Positions 35,988 to 49,149 of a stretch of DNA of 64,000 bases are shown piece by piece. Numbering within the stretch: position 1 is the stretch's first letter; the number at the start of each line of letters is the position of its first letter. The position numbers and the translations under genes are program-made. Origin of the DNA: Sipunculus nudus. Lineage: Eukaryota; Annelida; Sipuncula; Golfingiida; Sipunculidae. The notes under the pieces were generated by a model, which searched no databases, was not told where the DNA came from, and saw nothing but the letters and a program-made list of their open reading frames with translations. The stretch covers positions 29,861,079-29,925,078 of the forward strand of contig CM049307.1 in NCBI GenBank assembly GCA_026874595.1. Reading direction: 5' to 3'.

Positions 35988-38588
35988 CATCACTTCTGAA
36001 ACTGGCATGGGTGCACACAACACAAAATGATTGTAGGTGTTGCCACCAGTCTTGTGTACCAGAAAGCCATCAAAGATGTATGGACATGCAAAATTTCAGG
36101 CAGATACTTTGATCTAAACCACTCTTGGGCTATGTGCACAGATGCATGAAACAATTGTAGCTGGAGCCACAAGTCTTGTATAAAATAAATCTATCAGAGA
36201 TGTATTGACATGCATATATTAGGCTAATATGTAATATCACTTCTGAGAAATTAGCAGGGACATATACTGTGCAAAAATTATTTTAGGTGGCGCCACCAGT
36301 CTTGTATACAATGAAGCTATCCAAGATGTATACATATGCCAAATTTCAGGCTGATATATCTAATCTCTTCTGAGAAATAAGCACGGACATAAACTGTGCA
36401 AAAATTATTGTAGGTGGTAGACAGTAGAGCCAGTGATTTCCTGCAATCGCGGACAAAATCGCAGAACTGACAGACCAAAATGGAATTTCAAATCCTGAAA
36501 ATATTTCAGTTTTAATGCATTTTTTGGCAAAAATATCTTGGAAATTTACTTGAAAACTTTGTGCAGTGATAAAATTGTCCGATGCCGCTGAGAGCTTGTG
36601 GTGCTCACTGATGTACACAAGATCCGAACTGGCCTAATATGTGTTTTACACAGGACTTGCCCAAGGCAGCCTGGGAACTTTGCTATGTGCCATCCAGTAG
36701 CACAATATGAAATCAAAACAAGGATGAATTTTTCACAGGGTGCCGTATTTACAGTGTAAAATGTTCACAAGTTCAGTAAATGCGGACACTGTCAGCTTGG
36801 TTGCACACTGACATACAGGGAGACTCGCACATGGTACCTCCAATACATGAAAACCAGTTACACATACTAATTTTAACTAGAATATGAGTAGTCAACAAGC
36901 AACTACGTGTATCCACCAGAATCAGAGTGGAACGGGTGAAGTGAGGCATGGATTGAGTGGCAAGGGGAAATAGAGTGAGGTGTGTTGCATATTAGCATGG
37001 ATGTCTGCAGCTGAAATGTGTATGTAGGTCACCCCAGCTACCACAAAATCCAGAAAGCTGTCCAAGCTGTATACATATGCAAAATTTAAGGCAGACAAGT
37101 CAAACCACTACATGTATATGAGTGATTTTATCCCCCAGCAGACAAACAGATGGACTTGTGCAAAAATGGTGGCAGGTGGTGCCACCAATTTTGTGTATGA
37201 TTAAGAGCTATGTGAGATCCATACACATGCAAAATTTCAGGGGGATATGTCCAACCAGTCCTGAGATATAAGCCTGAATGTCTGCAACATTAACATAAAT
37301 GTAGGTGGTGCCACCTGCCAAAAAAATCGAGAAAGCTATCCAAGATGTATAAACACGCACAATTTTAGGCATATAAATCAAACCACTACTGAGATATGAG
37401 TGATTTTAGCCCACGGCAGACAAACAAACAGACGCTGTGCAAAAATGGTTGAAAATGGTCCCTCCAGTTTTGTGTATGATAAAGAGCTGTGAGATCTAAA
37501 GACATCCAAAATTTTGGCCCAATCGGTCAAACAGTTCCCGAAATATGAGCTTGTATGTCTGCAGCTTAAACTAGAATGTAGGTGGCGCAACCTGTCATAA
37601 GATCAAGAAAGCTGTCCAGGATGTATAAACCTGCAAAATTTTAGGCAGATATGTCAAACCATCGCCAAGATATGAGTGATTTTATCCCATGGTAGACAAA
37701 CAAACGGACAATGTGCAAAAGTGGTTGCAGGTGGTGCCACCAATTTTGCGAAAAATAAAGAGCTATGTGAGATCTATAAACATCCAAAATTTTGGCCCAA
37801 TCCGTCAAAGGTTCCCGAAATATATGAGCTTGGATGTCTGCAGCGTTAACTAGAATGTAGGTGGCGCCACCTGTCATAAAATCAAGAAAGCGGTCCAGGA
37901 TGTATAAACCTGCAAAATTTTAGTCAGATTTGTCAAACAACTGCCGAGATATGAGTGATTTTGTCCCATGGCAGACAAACATACGGACGCTGTGCAAAAT
38001 GATTGCAGGTGGCGCTACCAGTTTTGCGTATGATCAAATTTTCAGGAAGATACGTCAAACCAGTCTGGAGATATAAGCATGGATGTCTGCAGCGTGAACA
38101 TGAATGTAGGTGGCACCACCTGTCACATAATCAAGAAAGCTATCCAGGATGTATATGCATGCCGAATTTCAGGTGAATCAGTCAAACCACTGCAGAGATA
38201 TGAGTGATTTTAACCCAAGGCAGATGAACAGATGGACACTGTGCAAACATAGTTGCTGGTGGCGCCACCATTTTTTGTGTAGGTTATAAAGCTATCCAAG
38301 GGCTACATTTGTACAAAAACTTTTTCCTGATCAGTCAAACGGTTCCCGAGATATATGGGTTTAAGTGTGTAAACAGACGCACAAATGGACGCTGGGCAGA
38401 GAGGAAAGGTCAGAGGTCAACGCAAATTGGTTAGGCACCAGTTCACATGTGACCCAATAATTGGTGTAAAGTTTCGGAAAAATCAGTCAAGTAGTCTCAG
38501 AGGAGTTCTCGGGAAACAAATACGGCGGCGGCGGAAACCCGGTCAAAAACATAGTATCGGCAAAACTTCGTTTTGGCGGATACAAATA
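35988..38588 (+). repeat. F6-like repeat with 279-bp tandem array and 3' hairpin
   Basis: The first part has about 128-bp spacing between GGTGNYGCCACC words (36027-36420). A unique stretch follows (36420-36990). Then units of about 279 bp start near 37170, 37450, 37727 and 38005, with a last one near 38255. The 3' end carries a hairpin at 38554-38583 (GTATCGGCAAAAC and GTTTTGGCGGATAC around TTC) followed by AAAT. The 5' boundary is uncertain; it may start directly behind the preceding F1 element. Confidence 0.6.
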
Positions 38589-39120
38589 GGAAGCGACCTT
38601 TCTTCAGGTGACACGAAATGACACATTTAACAGGCTTTTAGTACTGGTTTTGGTGCATACACCCTCTTGGGAAATATGATCTGTAAAATATTAACCAAAC
38701 CAATGCCCTGGTTTTTATATGGTAGCACTGAAACTGCACACAGTAAAATGTTGTTTAATAACATAGTTCATGTAGTTCTATATAGGGACATTACCTTATT
38801 ACGTTTTTCCTTCCACAACAGCACAATGGAATCAATTTGAACCTAACCCACGTCATTTCTGCTAACATGATATATTTTGTAAAAAAAGTTGGTGAATGTG
38901 ACATTGTGGTGGACATGCAAATAAAAATATTTCTTGACAGTTTAAGATTAACACAGGATAATGACTAAGGAAGCTTGGTTATGCAGAGCATCATGGTTCT
39001 TTGAGCAACAGACACTCCTTAAAAAGCAAATTTTCTCACTAGTATTACAATGTGCATGTTGAAATCTTTAGAAGCATGTAGCTTTTGTTTCAAGGGTGCA
39101 CCTGCAGCAAGTAAAATTTT
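38589..39120. other. anonymous DNA
   Basis: No recognisable feature. Confidence 0.45.
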
Positions 39121-39192
39121 TAGCCTAATTCATACCCTTGACTACAGACAATGCATGACCTCCACACCTTCGCATAATCTAACTGGTTCGCT
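39121..39192 (+). repeat. F4 3'-end remnant
   Basis: Ends CGCATAATCTAACTGGTTCG followed by CTAA, matching the F4 ends near 17618-17640 and 18078-18100. Confidence 0.45.
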
Positions 39193-39330
39193 AACTAGGG
39201 ACCCACAGGTTTCAATGCTCAGCTGAACTTGTACTGTTCATTTCTGTATTCTCAAGGGTCTTTAAATGGCCCTGCTCACTCCAAATTAAACAAGTTTACC
39301 AAAGTCAGAACAGTTTCTTAAAATTTATAT
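39193..39330 (+). repeat. F1-type 5' end, fragment
   Basis: AACTAGGGACCCACAGGTTT followed by GCTCAGCTGAA is a mutated F1 5' end. It starts immediately after the F4 3' end. No 3' end found. Confidence 0.5.
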
Positions 39331-39359
39331 TGTTCAGACCCAAGAAATGTCCAAAAAGA

Positions 39360-40130
39360 CATAATATAAATTTTATTCAAAGGGATCCATTAAGTCTGGG
39401 CAACCTACCATTGAAAATGCCATCAATCAACATAGAAAAGTCAGGAGCCAGTGAAACAATAACGGTCCCCACGGTCCAATCTAAAAGAACCAAAAATCGT
39501 ACAAGCCCTGGGTTACAAAAAGCGTCATCAACCTACAGCTACGTGTTAAGGAGTAACGTCACTTGCAACAAAATGACAGTTAGAAGAATTACCAAAATTG
39601 CTTTCCTGGGGGATGGGTAATGGGCCTTTGCTGAGGGGGATGGCAACTTCTCCTTATACCTAGAGACTCTTCAACTCATGTTCCTAGCTACCTCTATGCC
39701 GGTGTATTGATCAGTCTCGGGTCCTCTCGACTCTCCTGGGAGCCCTGCACCCTGCTACCTGCTCTCCCTTCTCACAAGGTGTACACCGATAATGATTTCT
39801 GCCTCTATGGATGGATTCTACATGCATTCTTTGACAGTATTTTACTGGTCTATTTGAGACACCAGCTGACATTTTCCCATGAGCCACCTGTTTAACTTGC
39901 TCAGAGAACAAATAGAAATGTTCAGGAGCTGCTTTTGAATCCTGCATGTTGGTGTGATGGAGCAATGCGTTCACTCCTTTCTGTTGCTGATCTTGCAAAA
40001 AATCATTCATTTCCCCCATTTCCGCACAGCAAGTTCACTTCTCTGACTGCATCTGGTGGTTCCTCCCATCTGCTCTGATCACAGTCTGTGCCATCACATG
40101 TATTTTACTGGACAAGTGTGGCAATGTGTC
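39360..40130. promoter_or_regulatory. GC-richer island, unassigned
   Basis: A 770-bp stretch clearly richer in G and C than its surroundings, with no repeat structure. Frames of 96 codons (plus 39330-39620) and 102 codons (minus 39711-40019) exist, but neither has a recognisable domain. Candidates are conserved regulatory DNA, a long non-coding RNA exon, or an untranslated exon. Confidence 0.25.
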
Positions 40131-41474
40131 CACATTTTACCTGTAATATTGCTTCCTTGTTTGTTATAATGTCGCTTGTGTAAAATGGCAAAAATATATT
40201 ACTAAATATACATGTTACACATTTCCTTTTTAAGTTCTTACTCATATAATATTATAAGAGATATTTAACAGTCCACCTGCTACAGCAGATTTTGCAGAAA
40301 ATCCAGGGCCTCTGTGATAGAATATTTTCATGTGGCTAGCAAATTCTTCAAATGCCAACACCTGGTCACATTCCTAAGTATATTGATGACCTGAAATAAA
40401 TTTTCTTTTCTTAAATACTCCTGTGGGAACCTGTAATGTTAGAATGTATCTCAGTCTATGCTAGCTTTTTCTATGGTCACTATATGGAACATTTGCAATT
40501 TCTGGACACTTGATTGTCTTATAAATGTACTGATGTTGGTAAAACATAGTAATTAACTCTTAAAAATGAGTATCAGCTGGTAAGTTTGTAATTCAAGGGG
40601 AAATCATTCTTGACATATGGACCAAGCCTTTGTCATGCTAATTAAGTATTCATGTAACAAATGTATGGAAATTACAGGCATGAGGAACCTGGATAAATTA
40701 TCAGAAAAATAAATGCTTCAAACGACATGCTGATATTCATTCCCATTTGGTAGCTGTATAAAGCAAGATAATTAACAAGTATAATACACCACAAAGTTCA
40801 CAGTGATTATAGTTATAAAAGAATTAAAAAAAAACTATGAGTATAAACGCACTGATTTATTTTTTTAATTTATACATCTAAATAAAACTAATAAAGTACC
40901 AGCTGCTATATTTGATCATTGAGATGTTTTATTGAAACAACACACTGGTATGCAATATATTTCAGCATTACTGAGAAAAAATGGTCTAATTTAGTATAAG
41001 ATGAATTGTACTTGTATTGTGTGTATCAAGGTAAACATATATTTTCTTCTTTGACAGACATGTTCTGAGTTACTTTCTCACAATTCTTAAATGTTCTTTT
41101 TCAAAACCATATAATTGTAATGCCCAAATGTGGAACTTTGCTGGTCTTTTCACAAACTGAATACAAATTAATTGAGGCATAGATAGCATGTCAAGAGCAG
41201 TCATAGACTAGCTCTCATATGCATGCCATGTGGTGAACTATTGGTAGATTCATTTACATGAATGGAACATACCTGTATTTAAATATCAATAAGGTCTTCT
41301 GATAAGTTCCAAGGGTGGTCTGCACAATGGGGATGAAAAACAAAGATCTATGAATAATCTGGAGGCTGCTCTTATACTTATTTTTATTATGAGAAAAAAC
41401 TTGGATCAGATGAATTCAATTAGATAAGAAGAGTTCAAACAGAGAACCATATAATATTTGTAAAAGAGATTTTA
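40131..41474. other. AT-rich DNA without a recognisable feature
   Basis: Nothing supportable seen on either strand. Confidence 0.55.
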
Positions 41475-41899
41475 AACTAGATGTGTCAGAACGACACGAA
41501 TGCCCCCGCCAGAAGTAAGTTAGAAAGTATCAAATGGTCAAAAGTGTGTTAACCGGGACAAAATGTGAACTCGATCTGTAACTGGTCATTGTCTGCCCAT
41601 ACACCAAAAATCAGGCCAGTATCTGCAGGCATTGGGAAAAAAAGTCTGTACATGTTCATTTGTCATAAAAATTTCTATATTTCATATAATTTTCTATGTT
41701 CAGGAGCCATCAAACGTTCAAAAGTAATTCAATCAGGACGAAACCCAAACTAGATCTTTAACTGGTCATTATCTGCTTGCACCCCAAAAATCAGGCCAGG
41801 ATCTGCAGGCATTGCGAAAAAAGTCCATAAATGTGCATTTGTGATGAAAATTTCTATTTTTCATGAAATTTTCTATGTTCAGGAGCCGTCAAACAGTCA
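41475..41899 (+). mobile_element. F3 repeat, copy a, 5' part
   Basis: The 5' end AACTAGATGTG leads into the hairpin GTGTCAGAACGACAC (41483-41497) and the subterminal motif ATGCCCCCGCC. Two units of the F3 180-bp repeat follow (spacing 179 bp). The element is interrupted at 41899 by F1 copy B and resumes at 44550. Confidence 0.8.
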
Positions 41900-44549
41900 A
41901 ACAAGGGACCTATGGGTCACGGCGCTCAGCTGTTATATATGATAAAAAAATATGATTTAGAAATGAGGCACATGCTGGTTTTGTGAGGTAATAAGTATAA
42001 GCTGTATTATGAGTTGTTGTTGTTAAGCTTATGTATGATTTTGATAGTACCTTTGGAGACAGAGAAGAGAATTGATTTCATTTATTTTATTAACAAATGG
42101 AGTACTATTGTCACACAGATTTTGACTTGGCCATATAACTTATAAGCAGAACATATAATATAAGAGTTTAACTATTTATTTAAAAAATTACAAATATTGT
42201 CCCAGATATAATTTTTATTAAAAATAATAAGAGAATCGTATGATTTTTAAAATGAAATATAACTGAAATGATTATTAAAATAATATTAAAGAATATATTC
42301 ATGAATGCATTCATGAATACATTTGGAAAGTATTTGCACTGGTATTCATATACTTTCATTTTTTCCTGAATTCCCATTCTTTATGCAAGAAATTTTATAA
42401 TGGAGTACATATTCATATTCGTATTTAAATACAATTGCAAAGTATTCCCACCATGTCTGGTATTTATTCAGTTTTCACCAAACAATGGTGTTGAGAATCC
42501 AGAATGTACAAAATTCACACATTTAAATAATGATCATAAGTACCTGGTTTTATGGCTTTTATTTATATTAAAAAAAAAAATAAATGTGATATATTTATTT
42601 TGGACTAATTTCACATCAATGTACACACTAGACACAGTAGGAATCTAGATTAATATTATCAACTGCATCTTTGTCTATCATTAATTTCCTTCATATGATC
42701 CCTAATGATTAGTAATGAATAATATGATTTACTTTTTTATTATTAAAATTGAACTGAAAAATGCCATAGGTGACTGCATGGTGTTATTTGGAATACGTGA
42801 CATTCTATCCATCAATACAAGATTCTTATATCATCAGTAACTGCAAGTTATTTCCCTATTAATATAAACTAACAAATTCCTTTTCTATTTTTCTTTAATT
42901 TGTTATTAAAAACCAATAAAAATTGATTAATTTATTGTTATGTTGTTGGTTAAAACTACTTGATGAGTTGGGTTGGACACCTGGATCAACTGTGGCTGGC
43001 CATAAGCTGCCTTGCTGCCCCGGTATCTGCCTCGCCTCAAGCGTGCATAATTTGCTGAAAGTTCAACAAGGTCAACATACAGGTGACTCAAGAGTGGCTG
43101 GAGAGAGCCAAGGTCTGACATGGTCTCATAAAAACATTAATAAAAGCTACAATTTTTGGCCAATTTGTTTCAGCTTTCTAAACTAAAAAGCTGAAATCCT
43201 TGTGTGTGCATGATATGAAAATTATATAAACAGAGCTCACATTAAACAAAAGTGAAATGGTCAAAGTTGGGCAAAATTTAAGGTACTAATTTTATATTTA
43301 TACTAATAACTTATAAATTTTTAAAAATTCAGAACTAATTTTGGGTATTCAATTGAATCTTGATTAAATAATCTTACATCCCTGACAAAAAATCTCTAGC
43401 TTCAGCAAGCCCCTTGTTAAGGGAGTAAATATATTTCTTGATTTTTTACAAAGTGCATTATGTTTGGGCCCATAACTTAAAACAATTATGCAATACTGAC
43501 ATTTCTGGCATGTGCACAGAGAATGTATTGAAAAACATGTATATTATACATGATTAAAGTCAGATCAGTGGTTTTGATATTAGGCAGTATTGAAGTGTAA
43601 TAATGGGTTTTTAATTGAAAAATGAAGTTTTTCATTAATATCTCAAAGGTATTAAGTCCTAGTGACCAAATTCTTGGCATGGTAGGGAATTTTAGAGACA
43701 TCTAATTGTATGCCAAATTTTAGGAACTGAGAGCTTAAGCTGGGGAGCTGAGCTCTTGCAAACTGCATAACACTAGCCTGATGTAAACAATATGTTACAT
43801 GGTGCTTGAAAACTTGAATAAAATCTACAGTTTTTGATCAACTGGTTTCAAATTTTTGGTGTTAACAGACAAAATGCTAACAAAAACATGCTGAGAAAAT
43901 TAAATCCACAGTACTTACAGGAAAAAAACGTGCCATGGTCAAAGTTAGGCAAAATTTAAGGTACCAATTTTTTGTTTTTGCTAATATTTTAAAAAATTTA
44001 AAAGATTTTGATCTAATTTTGGGTATACAATTTAATTTTGATTAATTAAAGTTATATTACTTGAAAAAAAGTCCATAGCTTTAACAAGTTTTGTGTTAAG
44101 TGATCAAATATCTTTCCTGATTTTTTACAAAATGCATTATGTTCTGGCCCATAACTTTCTTAAATTATATAATACAGACATAATTTCAGGCATGTACATA
44201 GGAACTATATAGAGGAATATTTATGGTAAATATGAGGAAAAACAGATGAGTGGTTTTGATATTAGGCAGCCCTAAAGTGTGAAAATAGGTTTTTAATAAA
44301 AAATTGAGGTTTTTCCTTAATTTCTCAAAGGAACAAAGTCGCAAAGACCCAGTTTTCGGCTTGGTAGGAGATCTTGGGGACAGCTAACATTATGCCAAAT
44401 TTTGGATTCCTAAGTCTTATGGTTTCAAAACGTGCCACATCTACGGACGGACGGACGGACGGACTGACGGACGGACGGACAGACGGACGGACGACGGACA
44501 ATGGACCACGACTATAGCTCAGATGACTTATAGTCAGCTGAGCTAAAAA
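41900..44549 (+). mobile_element. F1 repeat, copy B (2.65 kb), inserted in F3
   Basis: Complete from AACAAGGGACCTATGGGTCA to the hairpin at 44515-44545 and AAAA, nearly the same length as copy A and very similar throughout, so both derive from a recently active source. A (GGAC)n tract occupies about 44442-44500. The internal duplication starts near 43235 and 43914. It splits an F3 element, which dates it as younger than that F3. No target duplication is visible. Confidence 0.88.
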
Positions 44550-44745
44550 GGTCAACCAGGACAAAACAGGAACTTGATCTGTAACTGGACATTATCTGCC
44601 AACATACAAAAAATCAGGCCAATAATTGCAGGCATTGCGAAAAAAGTCTGTACAACTGTTTGATTTTGGAATGACGGAATGACAGAATGACTGACATGGG
44701 TAAAACTATATGCCCCAGCCACTTTGTGGTGGAGGCATAAAAAAA
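44550..44745 (+). mobile_element. F3 repeat, copy a, 3' part
   Basis: Resumes with GGTCAACCAGGACAAAACAG, the expected continuation of the F3 unit. It ends in the F3 3' hairpin at 44709-44739 (arms TATGCCCCAGCCAC and GTGGTGGAGGCATA, loop TTT) and an A-run. Confidence 0.8.
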
Positions 44746-44819
44746 AATTAAATAATAGTGGTGTAAATTAATCAAGATACTTTAACATCTGACATTCAGG
44801 ACTGGCCAGGCTGCGCCAC

Positions 44820-46035
44820 ACCACAAGTGTGACCATTTATTATGATAAATGGTAGATAACAGACACCAATCCTGAAACTAGGAGTCTGAATTTATCCACA
44901 GATGGTGATAAATAGCAGGTAATAGATAACAGTCCTGAAACAGAAATCTTTACCTGCACAGAGTGAAACATGGTACATAATAGATACCAATCCTGAAACT
45001 GGGAGTCTTGACCCTCACTGATGGTGATACATGGTAGATAAGAGATACCAGTCCTAAAACTGGGAGTCTTGACACTCACTGATGGTGATCCATGGTAGAT
45101 AAAAGATACCATTCCTAAAACTGTGTCTTGACCCTCACTGATGTTGATACATGGTAGATAAGAGATACCAGTCCTAAAACTGGGAGTATTCACCCTCACT
45201 GATGGTGATATATTGTAGATAAGAGATACCAATCCTGAAACTGGGAGTCTTGACCCTCACTGATGGTGATACTTGGTAGATAATAGATACCAATCCTGAA
45301 ACTGGGAGTCTTGACCCTCGCTGATGGTGAAACATGGTAGATAAGAGATACCAGTCCTAAAACAGAGTCTTGAACCTCACTGATGGTGAAACATGGTAGA
45401 AAATAGATACCAATCCTGAAACTTGGAGTCTTGATCCTAAATGATAGTGATACATGGTAGATAAGAGATACCAGTCCTAAAACTGAGTCTTGACCCTCAC
45501 TGATGGTGAAACATGGTAGAAAATAAATACTAATCCTGAAACAGGAGTCTCATAAATAATTGCACAGCTGGTGATAATGGAGACCAATCCTTAAACTGGG
45601 AGTCTTGACCCTCACTGATGGTGATACATGGTGAGAATAGATACCAGTCCTGAAACTCGGAACATGAATCCTCACTGATGGTGATACATGGTGAGAATAG
45701 ATACCAGTCCTGAAACTCGGAATATGAATCCTCACTGATGGTGATACATGGTAGATAATATATACCAATTCTGAAACTAGAAGTTTTGACCTTCTCAGAT
45801 GGTGATAAATGGTTGATCATAGATACCAGTTCTGAAACAAGAGACTATTTAATACTGGCACAGCTGGATATATATGGTAGATAAAAGAAACCAATCCTGA
45901 AACAAGAAACCTTACCTGCACAGATAGTGATAAATGGTAGATATGGATACCAATCCTGAAATAGGAGTCTTTATTGATCTTCATGAATGCATGTACATCA
46001 GATAAACGTTAGATATAGATACATACCCTGAAACT
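44820..46035 (-). repeat. 61-bp tandem array, about 20 units
   Basis: Units such as CTCACTGATGGTGATACATG followed by GTAGATA and then CCAATCCTGAAACTGGGAGT recur at about 61-bp spacing (for example GGGAGTCTTGAC at 45001 and 45062), with variants lacking GGGAG. Because 61 is not a multiple of three, the frame rotates, which explains the long minus-strand open frames at 44840-45232 and 45530-45820. These are not genes. Confidence 0.93.
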
Positions 46036-48379
46036 GGTGAGATTATATGCTAGCAGGAAGGTTCTCTTTATGACCTAATTGTACAATGGTACACAACATA
46101 GGTCTTATAAGCATCTATTTGCTTAACAGCTGCAATTCTTATTCCTCATTAATTATGATTAATTTACAGAATATAGTCTAATAGTTAATACACTATTTTT
46201 AGCTGTAAACACCTACTTTCAAAATTTAACTCAGACATATCTAAATAGAATTCTGAAGATGTTTTACTTTGCTGGATAAAAATGTGGTTAACTTATAATA
46301 TATATTTTAGAAAAGCCATCTATTTTCAACAGATCTACAAAACATTTCTGATATAATTCTTTAAAGAGTTAATGAAAACTGTTTAAATATTAACACTATG
46401 TTCAACAAGCAGCAATGGCAAAAAGAGTGATACGTCTATTCTTGCCAATGACTGAACAAAAACCACTTCTGAGTTATTTTAAATGATACTTATGTTTTAA
46501 CATATACTATTTTGTACTTGATTAGATGCAGCATTGCACAATGCTGGTTGAATTCAAGGCCATTACATTTCATTACAATCTTTCACACTGAATTTCCAAA
46601 TTCTGAATATTAAATTTTTAAACCTTTTTCTATTTTTCTATTAACATGCACATTTTACAAATTTACATGACTTAATTATGCTTTCGGATTTATAAGTTTA
46701 TGAACTGTAATAATGGATGCCTCTGGAGAACTAAGCTTGTGCACACAGCACAATCCACCTCAGCAAACTACAAAAGGCACCATGCTGTATTATTCAGTCA
46801 AAAAAGATAACATCCATCACTTCCACAAGACAATACCTCTGCATCTCATCTGACTGTGTGGTTTTGTCTAGTACCCTTCACTCTCAATGGCCTGGCTGTC
46901 AGTGTATGTATTGTGGCTGAATGAAGCACCAGACAAGGATTCCACAATGATCCTTTCAGCAATCCTCATGTGTCAACAACCTGACATTGCTTATTGTATT
47001 CATGTATCCTTTTAGTTTTTGACTGATTTCCTGTTCTGTGAAATAACTACTAGCTGGAGATACTCATATACTCCCTCCTGTTGTTGGATCAAATATCACA
47101 TGGATGTAGGAACATGACTACCATTGAATAAAATTTGGCAAAAAGTGGTCTTAATTCACAGGTTGTCTTATGAGACAGGTCAGTTATGACCATTGTGAAT
47201 GTTTTTGTTCACTCAAGGGTGGTCTTAACAGATGGGTAGTTTTATTAGACAGGTGGTCTTTAAGATAGGTTTTACTGTGATTGCATTTAGTTCTGGGAGA
47301 TACTTTACTAAAATAAACTAGAAGAGTTACTTTGAGTATACATATTATCACATCTATCAGTGCTTTTGGAAAGCAAATGTTTTTTAGAACGATATATACT
47401 TTATCTATCAAGGAATGGTATTTAAGCCAGAACAACAATAATATGCGAGTTCATGTCACATTCAAAGATTCTGCCACAAGGATATTACTGTGAGAAGTCT
47501 ATAAATTTATGACACGTTTCTAATTATGTTAATTTATGCCATTTTATATAAAGAACCCAAAACATTTGTCAAAACCATAAAATAGTACAAAATCATTTAA
47601 AATTGGGTTGTAACATATCTTAATACAAAATAAAATTCTAAAGTTTTTAGGCCATTTAGCCTTAATGTAAGTTAAAAATAGTCTGATATTAACTCATATG
47701 GCCCATTTGACCCATGAAGATATTCATCACATGTAGTATGTGTCATATTAAAATCAAGATTATAATAATGAATACATTATCAAAATTCAGTTATCTGTTG
47801 CCCAAATGGTTTCAATCACCAGACCTTTATTCTTAGAAATGAACACAGATACTGAATCTTTTTTTTGCATATCTTCAGAGAAACATCTCATTCAAGTTCC
47901 CTGGTAAAGCTTTAATAGTCATCCAGCTGGCAATAATATTTTAAAATATTGAAAGCATGAATAAAATGTTTAACTAATTTACACAACATTTTGGTTGTAT
48001 TGTAAACAGGACTTCTCCTACAGTAACATTGGCCTCATATTATACTGTTTATTGTGATGAATATAATTAAACTGCTCTCTACGAAAAAAGGAATTCACTA
48101 AAAGAAAAGCAAAAAGGGCCATCAGACAGGAACTATATTTCCACTCAAGACTTAAGAAATTAGAAGAGCCATTTGATAAAGAAACCTACACAAAGAAATC
48201 TGACAATAAAATCATGAGGGATTGAGCCAAGTATAGGAATGCACATACCTGCACTTGAATGAGAAAAGAATAGTTGGATGGAATCCACAATATTTGCCCA
48301 AATATTTACTAGGTACCAGTTCCTCCTATTACTGTCCCAAAAAGAATCCAGAACAAGTGCACAGCAAGAAAACAAACGC
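46036..48379. other. AT-rich DNA without a recognisable feature
   Basis: A weak repeat of GGTGGTCTT / GACAGGT words at about 47160-47275 is too short to call. No gene seen. Confidence 0.5.
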
Positions 48380-48560
48380 TGAAGTCTTCTCTCGTTGTCT
48401 TCTCCAGCAGCTTCCGCTACCAGTAGGCAGACAGTCCTTGATATGGCATTATCCCCTGCACCATCTTTTGTTCAGGGCTCTTCGTGATGGGGAGAGTGGT
48501 CTAGTGCGTGCTTAAGCCCATTGGCTGGTGTCTCATTAATAGCCCCCACATAGTCTATAG
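48380..48560. promoter_or_regulatory. GC-richer island with CCAAT-type and homeodomain-type motifs
   Basis: Contains CCCATTGGCTGG (inverted CCAAT box) and CTCATTAATAGCCC. The second motif resembles the TTAATAGCCCA word in the 26.4-kb island. No supported transcript start. Confidence 0.22.
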
Positions 48561-49149
48561 TTTTAACAGGATCAAGCATTTAATGCCACAGTTAGCTGTG
48601 TTATTGATTGTATGACGATACTCCCTCGGGGAATCAATGAGAACTGGCAAAAGAGCTGCTTGTTCATTAACTCTCTTGGCAATTAGGTTCAGATATTCCA
48701 TATATTATCAAATACTACACAATATATAAAGGATGCAGGCCTAAAATCTCACATAATTTTGGATGTAGCATTCTGTTTACAGAAAAGAGCTTTATTTTTA
48801 CATTCATCAGAGGAGAAAAAAAGGCTTGTATGAGCAATGTTTTACGCAAAGACCATTCAATATTTACAAATGTTTATAAAACAAATCTAAACCGAGTATA
48901 CCATAGTTTGAATTGACAAATCTAATCATATGACATTTGACATCCCTTAGTTTAAATTTGGTTGTTCTATTATTCCCTCTTCCATCAAATACCTACACAG
49001 GATCTAGGGCTAGGTGGACTCTTCAGTTTCAAGAGCTAAGTATTTTTAAAGACAACATAAAACTTACTCCTTTGTCTAAACTGGAGTGCTTTGCATAGAA
49101 TCAATACCAGCTGGAGTTTTGTAAAAAACACAGAGAGAGAAATAAGTGA

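Noticed and set aside
39711-40019. 102-codon minus-strand frame
   Set aside because: Overlaps another open frame in the opposite direction in a GC-richer island; no known motif.
44840-45232. 130-codon minus-strand frame with repeated peptide phrases
   Set aside because: A shadow of the 61-bp tandem array, whose non-triplet period keeps several frames open.
47160-47275. Short GGTGGTCTT / GACAGGT repeat
   Set aside because: Only a few diverged words; too weak to define a unit.
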